Positions 36,903 to 46,726 are shown, counted from the stretch's first letter. The stretch is DNA of 64,000 bases from JAOUEA01 sp963825685 (GCA_963825685.1 CAWGUD010000027.1:106294-170293); one strand, 5' to 3'. Notes: a model not told the origin generated them from the letters alone. Program-made: numbers and translations.

Positions 36903-37565
36903 ATGCGAGTGATCATCATGGGATGCGGCCGCGTCGGCTCCGAGCTGTCGAACGAGCTCGTCGACGACGGCCACGACGTCACCGTGATCGACAAGAATCC
37001 CGAGGCCTTCTTCCGCTACCCGCCGGGCGACGGTGCGACGACCGTCGTCGGGCTAGGGTTCGACCGCGACGTGCTGGCGGAGGCGGGCATCGAGGAGGCT
37101 GACGCCTTCGTCGCGGTCTCCAGTGGGGACAACTCGAACATCGTCTCGGCTCGCGTCGCGCTCGAGAACTTCCATGTGCCCAAGGTCGTGGCGCGTATCT
37201 ACGACCCCCGGCGTGCCGACATCTATGAGCGGCTCAACATCCCGACCGTCGCCACCACGAGGTGGGGCGTGAAGCAGATCCAGCTGATGCTGTTCCACGA
37301 CCGCCAGGAGATCCGCGAGACGCTGGGCGGTGGCGAGCTGCTGCGCATGCGCATGCCGGTGGGACCCCACATGGTCGGCAAGCCCGCGACCTCCTTCGAC
37401 GTGCCGGGCAAGATCCTGATCGCCGGGGTATCGCGCGGAGGCGGCGGCTTCTTGCCCACCCCGGAGAGCACCTTGCAGGCGGGGGACTACCTCGTGGTGA
37501 TGCTCACGAAGGACGGCATGGACACGCTCGACGAGGTCTTCGAGCCGGCCGGGGAGCACCACTGA
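36903..37565 (+). CDS. RCK potassium-channel regulatory protein (TrkA/CeoB-like)
   Basis: 220 residues. RCK_N Rossmann domain with IIMGCGRVGSELS (GxGxxG) and acidic VIDKN at the end of strand 2, the NAD(H)-binding pattern; RCK_C domain from about residue 140 (LLRMRMPVGPHMVGKP, LQAGDYLVVML). TrkA/Ktr-type proteins gate K+ transporters in response to nucleotides. It is followed at once by a second RCK gene, the order of ceoB-ceoC in mycobacteria, where a KimA/APC-like gene is also a neighbour. No TrkH/KtrB channel gene is present in this window, so the partner may be the KimA-like pair or lie elsewhere. Confidence 0.92.
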   Translation: MRVIIMGCGRVGSELSNELVDDGHDVTVIDKNPEAFFRYPPGDGATTVVGLGFDRDVLAEAGIEEADAFVAVSSGDNSNIVSARVALENFHVPKVVARIYDPRRADIYERLNIPTVATTRWGVKQIQLMLFHDRQEIRETLGGGELLRMRMPVGPHMVGKPATSFDVPGKILIAGVSRGGGGFLPTPESTLQAGDYLVVMLTKDGMDTLDEVFEPAGEHH

Positions 37566-38285
37566 TGCGGGTCGTCGTCACGGGCGGCGGCGCCGTGGGT
37601 CGGCACCTCTCGGTCGACCTGGTCGAGCGCGGCCACGAGGTCACCCTGATCGAGCAGGATCGCGGACTCGTCGAGAAGCTCCGGGCGTGGGCGCCGGGGG
37701 TGACCGTGATGCACGGTGACGCGTGCGAGCCCACGGTGCTCGAGGAGGCAGAGCTCTCGGCCACCGACGTGCTCGTGGCGGCCACCGGCGACGACGAGGA
37801 CAACCTCGTGACCTCGTTGCTCGCGAAGCAGGAGTTCGCGGTGCCGCGCACGCTGGCCCGCGTGAACCACCCGAAGAACGAGTGGCTGTTCACCGATCAG
37901 TGGGGGGTCGACGCCGCCGTCTCGCCGCCGCACATCCTCACCGCGATGGTCGAGGAAGCCGTCACGGTCGGCGACCTCGTGCGGTTGATCCGCCTCGGGA
38001 GCGGTCAGGTCTCGATCGTCGAGATGACCCTCCCCGAAGGGTCGACGTCGGTCGGCCGTGCGGTCTACGAGCTGCGCCTGCCCGCCGACTCCGTCGATCG
38101 TGGCGATCCTTCGTGAGGGCCACGTCGTGATCCCGCAACCGGAGACCGTGCTCGCGGCCGGCGACGAGGTGCTCGCCCTCGCGTCCGGTGCCGTCGAGCG
38201 GGATCTGCGCGACGCCGTCGTGGGCGCGGACATGCCCGGCGGGGTGCCGACCGACGCGATCGACGGCGCCAGCGGCGTCGAGTAG
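37565..38285 (+). CDS. RCK potassium-channel regulatory protein (TrkA/CeoC-like), one frame break
   Basis: About 239 residues after repair. Its ATG shares one base with the stop of the previous gene (TGATG). RCK_N: VVVTGGGAVGRHLS, LIEQD, and GDACEPTVLEEAEL; NAD-type pocket. RCK_C includes VGRAVYELRLPADS and, after the break, IVAILREGHVVIPQPETVLAAGDEVLALA. A one-base error near 38095 truncates the frame at 38116; the downstream frame carries the expected end up to 38285. Both proteins likely form a heteromeric regulatory ring as in other two-subunit actinobacterial RCK systems. Confidence 0.87.
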
Positions 38286-39113
38286 TCAGCCGTCGGCGGT
38301 GGTCGCGGCGGCGATCGCCGCTCGCAGCGCTCGGTCTCGTTCGAGCAGCAAGGCGAGCTGGTTCCCGAACGCCTCCAGGATGCGTCGCTCCGAGGCGCTG
38401 AGTGGTTCGCGGACTCCGCGCATCACCAACAGCCCCAGGTTGCGGCGCCCCACGTTGAGGGGGAGCCGCTCCACGCCCTCCCCACCGCTGGGCGGCACGG
38501 CGCCGGGTTCCGTTCCCACCGTCGCCTGCTCCACGAGCCCGCGATCGGAACCCTCCTGCACGTACAGGGCGCCGTCCAGGAACCCGAACGACGCCACCAC
38601 GACCCGCAGCACGCCCTCGTACGGCCGAGGTCCTGGTTGGGGCTCGACCAGCAGGCGGCTGAGGTCCTGCTGCCTGCGGAGCTCCTCGGCGCGGGCCTCC
38701 GCAGCCCGCGCCCGTGCGTCGGCGCGGGCGACGAGCACGGAGATCAGCACCGACAGCCCCAGGAAGACGAACAGCACGATCACGTCGTGCGACTTGCCGA
38801 TCACGAACGTCTCGTACGGGGGTAGGAAGAAGAAGTTGAAGACGGCGAACCCGAGCACACTCGCCACGATGCCCGGGCCGAGCCCACCCAGGCCGACGCA
38901 CGCGACGACCAGCACGAGGAAGCCGAACCCCGTCGCGACCGGGTCGACCCGCTCGCGGATCGCCGGCGCAGCGAGCACGATCGCCGCCGTTCCGGCGACC
39001 GCGAGCACGTACGCCGCCGCGACCCGGCCGGAGACCTGGATGCGCGGACGACGTTGGGGCGGTGTGCCGACCTCGTGCCGGTCGGGCCGATCAGGTGCCT
39101 GAGATGCCGTCAT
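38286..39113 (-). CDS. DUF4118-GAF membrane protein without kinase domains
   Basis: 275 residues from MTASQAPDRPD; the ATG overlaps the kdpE stop (ATGA), while a longer reading to 39332 is antisense-like and rejected. Four hydrophobic segments (about 30-125) with VLGFAVFNFFFLPPYETF match the DUF4118 domain of KdpD, and residues about 150-270 are GAF-like (LNVGRRNLGLLVMRG). HisKA and HATPase_c are missing, so it cannot phosphorylate. Last gene of the kdp operon. Probably a membrane sensor or modulator of KdpD; this is inference from position and domain sharing. Confidence 0.82.
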   Translation of the reverse strand: MTASQAPDRPDRHEVGTPPQRRPRIQVSGRVAAAYVLAVAGTAAIVLAAPAIRERVDPVATGFGFLVLVVACVGLGGLGPGIVASVLGFAVFNFFFLPPYETFVIGKSHDVIVLFVFLGLSVLISVLVARADARARAAEARAEELRRQQDLSRLLVEPQPGPRPYEGVLRVVVASFGFLDGALYVQEGSDRGLVEQATVGTEPGAVPPSGGEGVERLPLNVGRRNLGLLVMRGVREPLSASERRILEAFGNQLALLLERDRALRAAIAAATTADG

Positions 39114-39796
39114 GGGGTTCCCTCCGGCTCGAACCGGTACCCCATGCCGGGCTCGGTGATGAAGAACCGAGGTCGCGCCGGGTCGGGCTCGAGCTTGCGT
39201 CGGATCTGCGCCATGTACACACGCAGGTAGTTCGTCTCGTCGTGGTACTGCGGCCCCCACACCTCCTGCAGCAGCTGTCGTTGCGTCACGAGCTTGCCCG
39301 GGTTGCGGACCAGGATCTCCACGACGTGCCACTCGGTCGGCGTGAGCCGCACCTCACCCTCGGCGGTGCGCACCCGCGCCGCACCGAGGTCGACCGTGAA
39401 GGCGTCGGTCGTGACTTCTGGTTCCTCGTCCGTCGGACGCAGCCGCCGTTCGGCGGCTCGCAGCCGCGCGAGGAGCTCGTCCATGCCGAAGGGCTTCGTC
39501 ACGTAGTCGTCGGCGCCGGCGTCGAGGGCACGGACCTTGTCCGGCTCCTGGTCACGGGCCGAGAGCACGAGGATCGGCATGCGGCTCCATGCCCTGATGC
39601 CCTCGATCACGTCGACCCCGTCGATCCCGGGCAAGCCGAGATCGACGATCGCCACATCGGGACGTTCACGGGCGGCGATCGCGAGGGCCTCCTCGCCATC
39701 GGGGGCGGTCACCACGTCGTACCCACGGGCGCGCAGGTTCGTGCGGAGCCCGCGCACGATCTGGGGCTCGTCGTCGACCACCAGCACCCGGGTCAT
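39110..39796 (-). CDS. kdpE: KdpE response regulator of the kdp operon
   Basis: 228 residues. Receiver with DDEPQIVRGLRTNL, Asp in VAIVDLGLPGIDG and DDYVTKPFGMDELLARL; winged helix with LTPTEWHVVEILVRNPGKLVTQ and YLRVYMAQIRRKLEP. The ATG overlaps the kdpD stop. It should activate the kdp promoter, upstream of which five 11-base units lie in tandem (46786-46840). Related to the second copy at 33.2 kb, so cross-talk is possible. Confidence 0.95.
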   Translation of the reverse strand: MTRVLVVDDEPQIVRGLRTNLRARGYDVVTAPDGEEALAIAARERPDVAIVDLGLPGIDGVDVIEGIRAWSRMPILVLSARDQEPDKVRALDAGADDYVTKPFGMDELLARLRAAERRLRPTDEEPEVTTDAFTVDLGAARVRTAEGEVRLTPTEWHVVEILVRNPGKLVTQRQLLQEVWGPQYHDETNYLRVYMAQIRRKLEPDPARPRFFITEPGMGYRFEPEGTP

Positions 39797-42351
39797 CCAC
39801 CCACCTCCGCAGGAGGATGCGCCGATGGCTCGGGGAGCGCCTCACCGGAGGGCTCGGCGAGCGGGAACGCCACCACCATCGTCAGTCCGCCGCCGGGCGT
39901 CTCGTCGGGTGTGAGGGTGCCCCCCATCGCCTGGACGAACCCGCGAGCCACCGCGAGCCCGAGGCCGACGCCGTCGACACCTGCGCGATCGCCGAGTCGC
40001 TGGAACGGTTCGAAGACCCGTTCACGGTCCTCCGCCGGGATACCGGGGCCACGATCGACCACGCGTAGCTCGACCCGGCCGCTGGCGGCGGATCCGAAGA
40101 CGCCCACGGGAGCGTCCGGCGGGCTGAACGCCCGCGCGTTCGCGACCAGGTTCGCCACCGCACGCTCGAGGAGCGCCGCATCGACGTCGATGCGCGGCAG
40201 ATCCTCGGGAACGTCGACCTCGACGTCGTGGCCTCGTCCCGGGAGGCTGGCCAGGGCACGCAGCACCACCTCGTCGAGCCCGACCCTGCTCGGCGTGAGG
40301 CGCAACATGCCGCTCTGGATGCGGCTCATGTCGAGCAGGTTGCCGACGAGCTCGGTGAGCCGGTCTGTCTCTTCCTCGATCGTCGCGAGGAACTCGTCTC
40401 GCTCCTCGTCGTCCCACACCACGTCTCGCTGGCGGAGGGAGCTCGCGGCCGCCTTGATCGAGGCCAGCGGCGTGCGCAGATCGTGCGAGACGGCCGACAG
40501 GATCGCCGCTCGCAGGTCACTGACCTCGGAGACCCGCTCGGCCTCCGCCACGTCGCGTTCCAGCGCCCTCGTCCGCACGGCCGCCGTCAGCTGAGCCGCG
40601 AAGGCGGCCAGCACGCGACGCCGATCCGCAGGGAGGCGGCGGCCGCGGAGGACCAGCACTCCACCGTCCTCGAGGTCGATCGTTTCATCGCCGTCGTCGG
40701 GCGAGGCGATCGGCTCACCGGTCGCGGCCTCGACGCGCCACCCCCGGTCGGTGGTGGGTGTGAGGACCGCGGCGCCCTCGAGCCCGAACGTCGCGACCAC
40801 CTGCCGCACCAACGTCGGCAGCGGATCCTCCTCCGCCGCGAGCGACCCGGCCATCCGCGCGAGCGCCTCGGCCTCACCCCGGCCGCGCGCGGCCTCGGCC
40901 CGCGACCGCTCGGCCCGATCGACCAGGATGCTCACGGCGACGGCGGCGGCGACGAACGCGACGAGGGCCAACAGGTTCTCGGCCTCGGCGATCGTCCACG
41001 TGTGGATCGGCGGCGTGAAGAACCAGTTGAGCAGGAGCGAGGCAGCCACCGCGCTCGCGACCGCGGGCCAGATGCCGCCGACGGCCCCGATCGCGAGCAC
41101 GAGGATGAAGTAGAGCAGCACATCGGCCGTGAGGCCGAGGGAGCCACGCGCGGCGGTGAGCGCGAGCGTGAGCAGCGGCAGCCCGACGAGGGCGAGCGCG
41201 AACCCCGCGACCTGGCGGGCGGGGGGGAGCCCGACGAGCGCGCGACGCCGCTTCGGCGCCCCCCCACCCGCAGGGGCTGCGCTGGAGATCACATGCACGT
41301 CGATCGGGCCGGATCGCCGGATCACCCGGTTGATCACCGACCCCCGGATCAGCTCGGCGACCCGCGACCGATCGCTCTCGCCCAGCACCACCTGGGTGAC
41401 GTTCTCCGCCCGGGCGACATCGAGGAGCGCGTCCGGCACGCTCGCGCCGACGACCTCGTGGAACGCGCCACCGAGCGCGCGGACGAGGGTTCGCGTCTCC
41501 TCGAGCGCGGCAGCATCGGCGACGCCGTCCTCAGGCACCACATGCACGGCGACGAGGTCCCCACCGCGCCGCGTGGCCATGCGCGACCCCCGACGGATCA
41601 AGTTCTCGTCCTCATCGGGACGACCGGTCACCCCGACCAGGACGCGTTCGCGCGTCTCCCACGGCCCTTCGATGTCGTGGACCCGCATGTACTCGTGCAG
41701 CGACTCGTCGACGCGGTCGGCCATCCACAGGAGCGCCAGCTCCCGGAGGGCGCCGAGGTTCCCCTCTCGGAAGTAGTTGCCGAGCGCGGCGTCGACCTTC
41801 CCGGGCGGGTAGATGTTCCCGTGCGCCATGCGACGGCGGAGCGCGTGTGGGGTCATGTCGACGAGCTCCTGTTGGTCGGCGGCGCGCACGATCTCGTCGG
41901 GGATCGTCTCGCGCTGAGCGACCCCGGTGATGCGCTCGACGACGTCGTTCACCGACTCGAGGTGCTGGATGTTCACCGTCGAGATCACGTCGATGCCCGC
42001 TACCAGCAGTTCCTCGACGTCCTGCCAGCGTTTCGCGTTGCGGGAGCCCGGCACGTTCGTGTGCGCGAGCTCGTCGACCAACGCGACCTCGGGCGCGCGA
42101 GCGAGGAGCCCGTCGACATCCATCTCCTCGAACGTCGAGCCTCGGTACTCGATCAGGCGGCGGGGCAGGACCTCCAGGTCACCGACCTGCTCGGCGGTGC
42201 GCGGGCGACCATGGGTCTCGATGAAGCCGACCACGACGTCGGTGCCGCGGTCGCGGCGCCGTCGGCCCTCGTTCAACATCGCGTAGGTCTTGCCGACGCC
42301 CGCGGCGAAGCCGACGTAGATACGCAGCTCGCCGCGGCGACGATCGCTCAT
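39793..42351 (-). CDS. kdpD: KdpD sensor histidine kinase
   Basis: 852 residues, full-length KdpD. N-terminal KdpD domain with RIYVGFAAGVGKTYAML (Walker A) and ALVDELAHTNVPGSRN; USP-like domain about 225-350 (VLVGVTGRPDEDENLIRRG, VVLGESDRSRVAELIRGS); four membrane helices (DUF4118) about 385-480; GAF; HisKA with His623 in LSAVSHDLRTPLASIK; HATPase_c with NLVANARAFSPPD, DRGPGIPAEDRE and GVGLGLAVARGF. Senses low K+ or ionic strength and phosphorylates KdpE. Start overlaps the kdpC stop. Confidence 0.96.
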   Translation of the reverse strand: MSDRRRGELRIYVGFAAGVGKTYAMLNEGRRRRDRGTDVVVGFIETHGRPRTAEQVGDLEVLPRRLIEYRGSTFEEMDVDGLLARAPEVALVDELAHTNVPGSRNAKRWQDVEELLVAGIDVISTVNIQHLESVNDVVERITGVAQRETIPDEIVRAADQQELVDMTPHALRRRMAHGNIYPPGKVDAALGNYFREGNLGALRELALLWMADRVDESLHEYMRVHDIEGPWETRERVLVGVTGRPDEDENLIRRGSRMATRRGGDLVAVHVVPEDGVADAAALEETRTLVRALGGAFHEVVGASVPDALLDVARAENVTQVVLGESDRSRVAELIRGSVINRVIRRSGPIDVHVISSAAPAGGGAPKRRRALVGLPPARQVAGFALALVGLPLLTLALTAARGSLGLTADVLLYFILVLAIGAVGGIWPAVASAVAASLLLNWFFTPPIHTWTIAEAENLLALVAFVAAAVAVSILVDRAERSRAEAARGRGEAEALARMAGSLAAEEDPLPTLVRQVVATFGLEGAAVLTPTTDRGWRVEAATGEPIASPDDGDETIDLEDGGVLVLRGRRLPADRRRVLAAFAAQLTAAVRTRALERDVAEAERVSEVSDLRAAILSAVSHDLRTPLASIKAAASSLRQRDVVWDDEERDEFLATIEEETDRLTELVGNLLDMSRIQSGMLRLTPSRVGLDEVVLRALASLPGRGHDVEVDVPEDLPRIDVDAALLERAVANLVANARAFSPPDAPVGVFGSAASGRVELRVVDRGPGIPAEDRERVFEPFQRLGDRAGVDGVGLGLAVARGFVQAMGGTLTPDETPGGGLTMVVAFPLAEPSGEALPEPSAHPPAEVGG

Positions 42352-42908
42352 GGCAGTGGGGCCAGCTCCTCCACCGCGATGTTGAGTTCGAGCACGTTCA
42401 CGCGGGGCTCCCCGAGGAACCCGAAGGTCCGGCCTTCCGTGTGCTCATCGATCAGCGCCATCACATCGCTCAGCTCGAGGCCTCTGGCCTCGGCGACCCG
42501 CGGGGCCTGCAGACGAGCGTACGCGGGACTGATGTGCGGGTCGAGGCCGCTGCCGCTCCCGGTCACCGCATCGACCGGCACCTCGGAGGCTCCGTCGGAG
42601 GACCGGATCGCGTCGAGCCGCTCGGACACCGCGACACCGAGCTCCGGGTTCGTCGGGCCGAGGTTCGACGGGGCGCTCGCGGCAGGGTCGAAGGCGTCGG
42701 GTCGTCCCACGAACCACGCCGGACCTTCGAAGGCTTGGCCGATCAGCGACGAACCGACGACCTCGCCGTCGTGTGTGACGAGACTGCCGTCAGCCTGGTC
42801 GGAGAAGACGACCCGACCGACCCCCCAGATCGCCAGCGGATACAGCACCCCGACCACGACGGTCAACACCAACAGCATGCGCAGCGCCGACACGATCGCG
42901 CGTCCCAT
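42348..42908 (-). CDS. kdpC: Potassium-transporting ATPase subunit C
   Basis: 186 residues with a single N-terminal membrane helix (RMLLVLTVVVGVLYPLAIWG) and the extracytoplasmic domain: ADGSLV, GSSLIGQAFEGPAWFVGRP, SGSGLDPHISPAYARLQAPRVAEARG and a final EPRVNVLELN. SGSGLDPHIS and NVLELN are KdpC hallmarks. The ATG starts directly after the kdpB TAG, and the gene overlaps kdpD by ATGA. It stabilises KdpA-KdpB contact and aids ATP use. Confidence 0.96.
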   Translation of the reverse strand: MGRAIVSALRMLLVLTVVVGVLYPLAIWGVGRVVFSDQADGSLVTHDGEVVGSSLIGQAFEGPAWFVGRPDAFDPAASAPSNLGPTNPELGVAVSERLDAIRSSDGASEVPVDAVTGSGSGLDPHISPAYARLQAPRVAEARGLELSDVMALIDEHTEGRTFGFLGEPRVNVLELNIAVEELAPLP

Positions 42909-44894
42909 CTACACCACCGTCCCGACGAGGAGGTCGATCAACTTGATGCCGACGAACGGCGCCACGATGCCCCCCAGCCCGTAGATGCCGAGGTTCCGGC
43001 GCAACATGGCGCTCGCCGACTTCGGCGTGTATCGCACGCCACGCAGCGCCAACGGGATCAGGGCGACGATGATCAACGCGTTGAAGATCACCGCCGACAG
43101 GATCGCGGAGTTCGGGCTCGACAGGCGCATCACGTTCAAGGTGTCGAGTCCGGGGTACACGGCGGCGAACATCGCGGGGATGATCGCGAAGTACTTCGCC
43201 ACGTCGTTCGCGATCGAGAACGTCGTGAGCGAGCCGCGCGTGATCAACAGCTGCTTGCCGATCGCCACGATCTCGATCAACTTCGTCGGGTTCGAGTCGA
43301 GGTCGACCATGTTGCCGGCTTCCTTGGCGGCGCTCGTCCCCGTGTTCATCGCGACGCCGACATCGGCTTGCGCGAGGGCGGGGGCATCGTTCGTGCCGTC
43401 GCCGGTCATCGCGACGAGCTTGCCGCCGTCCTGCTCACTGCGGATCAGCGCCATCTTGTCCTCGGGCGTCGCCTCGGCGAGGTAGTCGTCGACCCCGGCC
43501 TCGGACGCGATCGCCTCGGCCGTGCGGGGATTGTCACCGGTGATCATCACGGTGCGGATGCCCATCGCGCGGAGCTCGTCGAAGCGCTGCCGCATACCTT
43601 CCTTCACGATGTCCTTCAGGTAGACGACGCCGAGCACCCGATCGTCCTCGGCCACGGTCAGCGGCGTGCCGCCCTGCACCGAGATGCCGGCGACGATCGT
43701 GTCGACCTCCTCGGAGACCGAGCCCCCTTGCTCCTCGACCCAGTGCCGGATCGAGTCCGCCGCTCCCTTGCGAAGGCTGCGCCCGTCGAGGTCGACGCCG
43801 CTCATGCGCGTCTGCGCTGTGAACGGCACGAAATCGGCGCCCTCCAGGTCGCGCCCGCGGAGCCCGTACCGCTCCTTGGCGAGCACGACGATCGATCGGC
43901 CCTCGGGCGTCTCGTCCGCGAGGCTGGTGATCTGTGCAGCATCGGCCAGCTGTTCGACCGTGACCCCGGGCGCGGGCAGGAACTCCGCCGCCTGGCGGTT
44001 CCCGAGCGTGATCGTGCCGGTCTTGTCGAGCAGCAGGGTGTTCACGTCGCCCGCCGCCTCGACGGCGCGGCCCGACATCGCGAGCACGTTGCGCTGCACC
44101 AACCGGTCCATACCGGCGATGCCGATCGCGGAGAGCAGCGCGCCGATCGTGGTCGGGATCAGGCAGACGAGCAGCGCGACGAGCACGATGATCGTCTGGC
44201 GAGCCCCCGAGTAGATCGCCATCGGCTGCAAGGTGACGGTCGCGAGCAGGAACACGATCGTGAGGCTCGCGAGCAGGATGTTGAGGGCGATCTCGTTCGG
44301 GGTCTTCTGTCGCTCGGCACCCTCGACGAGCGCGATCATGCGGTCGATGAACGTCTCTCCCGGTCGCGACGTGATCTCGACCACGACGCGGTCGGAGAGC
44401 ACCTTCGTGCCGCCGGTCACGGCGCTCCGGTCGCCACCCGACTCACGGATCACCGGGGCCGACTCGCCCGTGATCGCCGACTCGTCGACCGAGGCCACTC
44501 CTTCGACGACCTCGCCGTCGCCGGGGATCACCTGACCGGCCTCGACGACCACCCGGTCGCCGGGCGCGAGCAGCGTGCCGGGCACCTCTTCCTCGCGGCC
44601 GTCCGGGAGCAGGCGCCGTGCCATCGTCTCGGTCCGTGTCGCCCGCAGGGCCGCCGCCTGGGCCTTGCCTCGACCCTCGGCCACGGCCTCGGCGAGGTTG
44701 GCGAAGACCACCGTGAGCCAGAGCCACACGGTGATCAGCCCGGCGAAGAGCGACGAGTCGCGGACGAACAGGATCGTGGTCAGCACCGATCCGATCTCGA
44801 CCACGAACATCACGGGGTTGCGCCACATCTGGCGAGGGTCGAGCTTGCGGAACGCGTCCGGCAAGGACCGCCACAGCAGCTTGACGTCGAACAT
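42909..44894 (-). CDS. kdpB: Potassium-transporting ATPase subunit B (P-type ATPase)
   Basis: 661 residues. P-type ATPase with actuator motif ITGESAPV, phosphorylation motif LLLDKTGTITLG (Asp290), nucleotide-binding segment FTAQTRMSGVDLDG and KGAAD, and hinge MTGDGTNDAPALAQADVGVAM. Seven predicted helices. ATG overlaps the kdpA stop by one base (TGATG). A longer open frame continues upstream into kdpA because of a frame break there; the start is set at MFDVKLLWRSL by family comparison and coupling. Hydrolyses ATP to drive K+ uptake through KdpA. Confidence 0.96.
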   Translation of the reverse strand: MFDVKLLWRSLPDAFRKLDPRQMWRNPVMFVVEIGSVLTTILFVRDSSLFAGLITVWLWLTVVFANLAEAVAEGRGKAQAAALRATRTETMARRLLPDGREEEVPGTLLAPGDRVVVEAGQVIPGDGEVVEGVASVDESAITGESAPVIRESGGDRSAVTGGTKVLSDRVVVEITSRPGETFIDRMIALVEGAERQKTPNEIALNILLASLTIVFLLATVTLQPMAIYSGARQTIIVLVALLVCLIPTTIGALLSAIGIAGMDRLVQRNVLAMSGRAVEAAGDVNTLLLDKTGTITLGNRQAAEFLPAPGVTVEQLADAAQITSLADETPEGRSIVVLAKERYGLRGRDLEGADFVPFTAQTRMSGVDLDGRSLRKGAADSIRHWVEEQGGSVSEEVDTIVAGISVQGGTPLTVAEDDRVLGVVYLKDIVKEGMRQRFDELRAMGIRTVMITGDNPRTAEAIASEAGVDDYLAEATPEDKMALIRSEQDGGKLVAMTGDGTNDAPALAQADVGVAMNTGTSAAKEAGNMVDLDSNPTKLIEIVAIGKQLLITRGSLTTFSIANDVAKYFAIIPAMFAAVYPGLDTLNVMRLSSPNSAILSAVIFNALIIVALIPLALRGVRYTPKSASAMLRRNLGIYGLGGIVAPFVGIKLIDLLVGTVV

Positions 44895-46560
44895 CACGAG
44901 AGTCCTTCCACGAGCGGTCCCAGCGACAAGGCCGGGAAGTACGTCAGCGCCGCGACGATCACGATGACGCCGATCAGCAGCCCCACGAACAGCGGCGAGG
45001 TCGTCGGGAAGGTGCCCGACGAGACGGGCACGTGTTGCTTGCGCGCGAGCGATCCGGCCAGCCCGAGCACGAGCACGATCGAGCCGAACCGCCCCATCAG
45101 CATCGCGAGTCCGATCGCCGTGTTGAAGAAGGTCGTGTTCGCACCCAGTCCGCCGAACGCGCTGCCGTTGTTGTTCGCGCCCGAGGTGAACGCGTAGAGC
45201 ACCTCCGAGAGTCCGTGCGGCCCGGGGTTGAAGATCGATGTCACGGCGGAGTCGAGCACCACGGCGACGCCCGTGAGCACGAGCACCATCGCGGGAACCA
45301 GCAGGATGTAGAGCGAGACCAGCTTCATGTCGGTCGGCTCGATCTTCTTGCCGAGGTACTCGGGGGTGCGCCCGACCATGAGCCCGGCGATGAAGACGGC
45401 GAGCACCGCGAGCACGAGCAGGCCGTACAGACCCGATCCGACGCCACCCGGCGACACCTCGGAGAGCATCATGTTCACGAGCAGCGACACCGCCCCCGAA
45501 CGGGGTCATCGAGTCGTGCGCGGCGATCACCGCGCCCGTCGAGGTGCCGGTCGTTGACGCGGCGAAGGCGGCGCTGACGGGGATGCCGAACCGCACCTCC
45601 TTGCCCTCCATGTTGCCGCCCACGACGCCGGCGCCCGCGGCCACCTCGACCTGCGGATTGGGCTGGGCCTCGAAGGCCCACGCGAGCAGCACGGAACCGA
45701 GCCAGAGCGACGCCATGACCGCGGCGAGCGCGTACCCCTGGCGACGGTTGCCGACCATCTTCCCGAACGTGCCGGTGAGCGCGAACGGGATCACCAGGAG
45801 CAAGGCGATCTCGAGCAGGTTCGTGAACGGGTTCGGGTTCTCGAACGGGTGAGCGGAGTTCGCGTTGTAGAAACCGCCGCCGTTCGTTCCCAGTTCCTTG
45901 ATCGACTCCTGCGACGCGACGGGACCACCCGGGATCGACTGGTCCGCGCCCTGCACCGTGGCGATCACCCGTGCCTCGTTGAAGTTCTGCACGACACCCT
46001 GGGAGAGGAGCACGATCGCCGCGATGAAGGCGACCGGCAGCAGGATGCGGACGGTGGCTCGCACGAGGTCGGCCCAGAAGTTGCCGATCGTCTCGCTCGT
46101 GGCCCGGGTGAATCCCCGGATCAAGGCGACGGCGACCGCGATGCCGACCGCCGCCGAGACGAAGTTCTGCACGGCGAGGCCCACCATCTGCACCAGGTGG
46201 CCCATCGTCGACTCACCGGCGTAGGACTGCCAGTTCGTGTTCGACGTGAACGACGTCGCCGTGTTGAAGGCCTGGCTCGGCTCGACGCCCGGGAACCCGA
46301 GCGAGAGCGGCAGCGACGGCTGCACCCGCTGCAGGAGGTAGAGGAAGAGCACCGAGACGACCGAGAACGCGAGCACGGAGATCGCGTACCCCGACCAACG
46401 CTGCTCTGCCTCGGGGCGCACGCCGGCGAGGCGGAAGATCGAGCCGTTCGACCCGGAGCGTGCGGGGGGAGTCGAGCGCCCACGCCATGTAGTCGCCGAG
46501 CGGCCGGTAGGCGACTACGAGGATCACGATCAGCGCCCCGAGCTGGATCCAGCCGGCCAT
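44894..46560 (-). CDS. kdpA: Potassium-transporting ATPase subunit A, two frame breaks
   Basis: About 554 residues after repair, close to the usual KdpA length. Starts MAGWIQLGALIVILVV with PLGDYMAWAL; selectivity-filter-like loops SFTSNTNWQSYAGE, LGTNGGGFYNANSAHPFENP and TSGANNNGSAFGGL are all intact. Frames change near 46445 (before FRLAGVRPEAEQRW) and near 45495 (between AAHDSMTPFGG and SLLVNMMLSEVSPGG). Both fall in otherwise perfect sequence, so they are best read as sequencing errors. Channel-like subunit that binds and conducts K+. The ATG overlaps the kdpF stop (TGATG). Confidence 0.93.
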
Positions 46561-46646
46561 CAGAACCGCTCCGGGAACACGAGGGCGATCACGAGGTAGA
46601 CGATCAGTCCGAGCGCCAGCACGATGCCCACGACGTCGTCGGTCAC
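46560..46646 (-). CDS. kdpF: Potassium-transporting ATPase subunit F
   Basis: 28 residues, too short for ordinary gene finding. GTG start; begins MTDDVVGIVLALGL and ends with the family signature VFPERF after one membrane helix. Its stop overlaps the kdpA ATG (TGATG), and its GTG overlaps the stop of a small upstream ORF (GTGA). KdpF is a lipid-like stabiliser of the KdpFABC complex. Confidence 0.9.
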   Translation of the reverse strand: MTDDVVGIVLALGLIVYLVIALVFPERF

Positions 46647-46726
46647 AGCCGATCCACCCCCCGCACGAGCAGCATGAGCGCGGCGAACACCACGAGCGTC
46701 ACCACCACGAAGATCACATCAGCCAC
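46643..46726 (-). CDS. Small membrane peptide upstream of kdpF
   Basis: 27 residues, GTG start preceded by AAGGAGG seven bases upstream, so it is very likely translated. Sequence MADVIFVVVTLVVFAALMLL followed by the tail VRGVDRL, a single helix with a positively charged end. Its TGA overlaps the kdpF GTG. Similar small ORFs occur in front of kdpF in other actinobacteria as far as remembered. It may be a second accessory helix of the pump or a leader coupling translation to KdpF. Confidence 0.75.
   Translation of the reverse strand: MADVIFVVVTLVVFAALMLLVRGVDRL

Noticed and set aside
42909..46421. KdpA-KdpB fusion
   Set aside because: The middle part is out-of-frame Arg-rich sequence; the true end of KdpA lies in another frame and overlaps a normal KdpB start.
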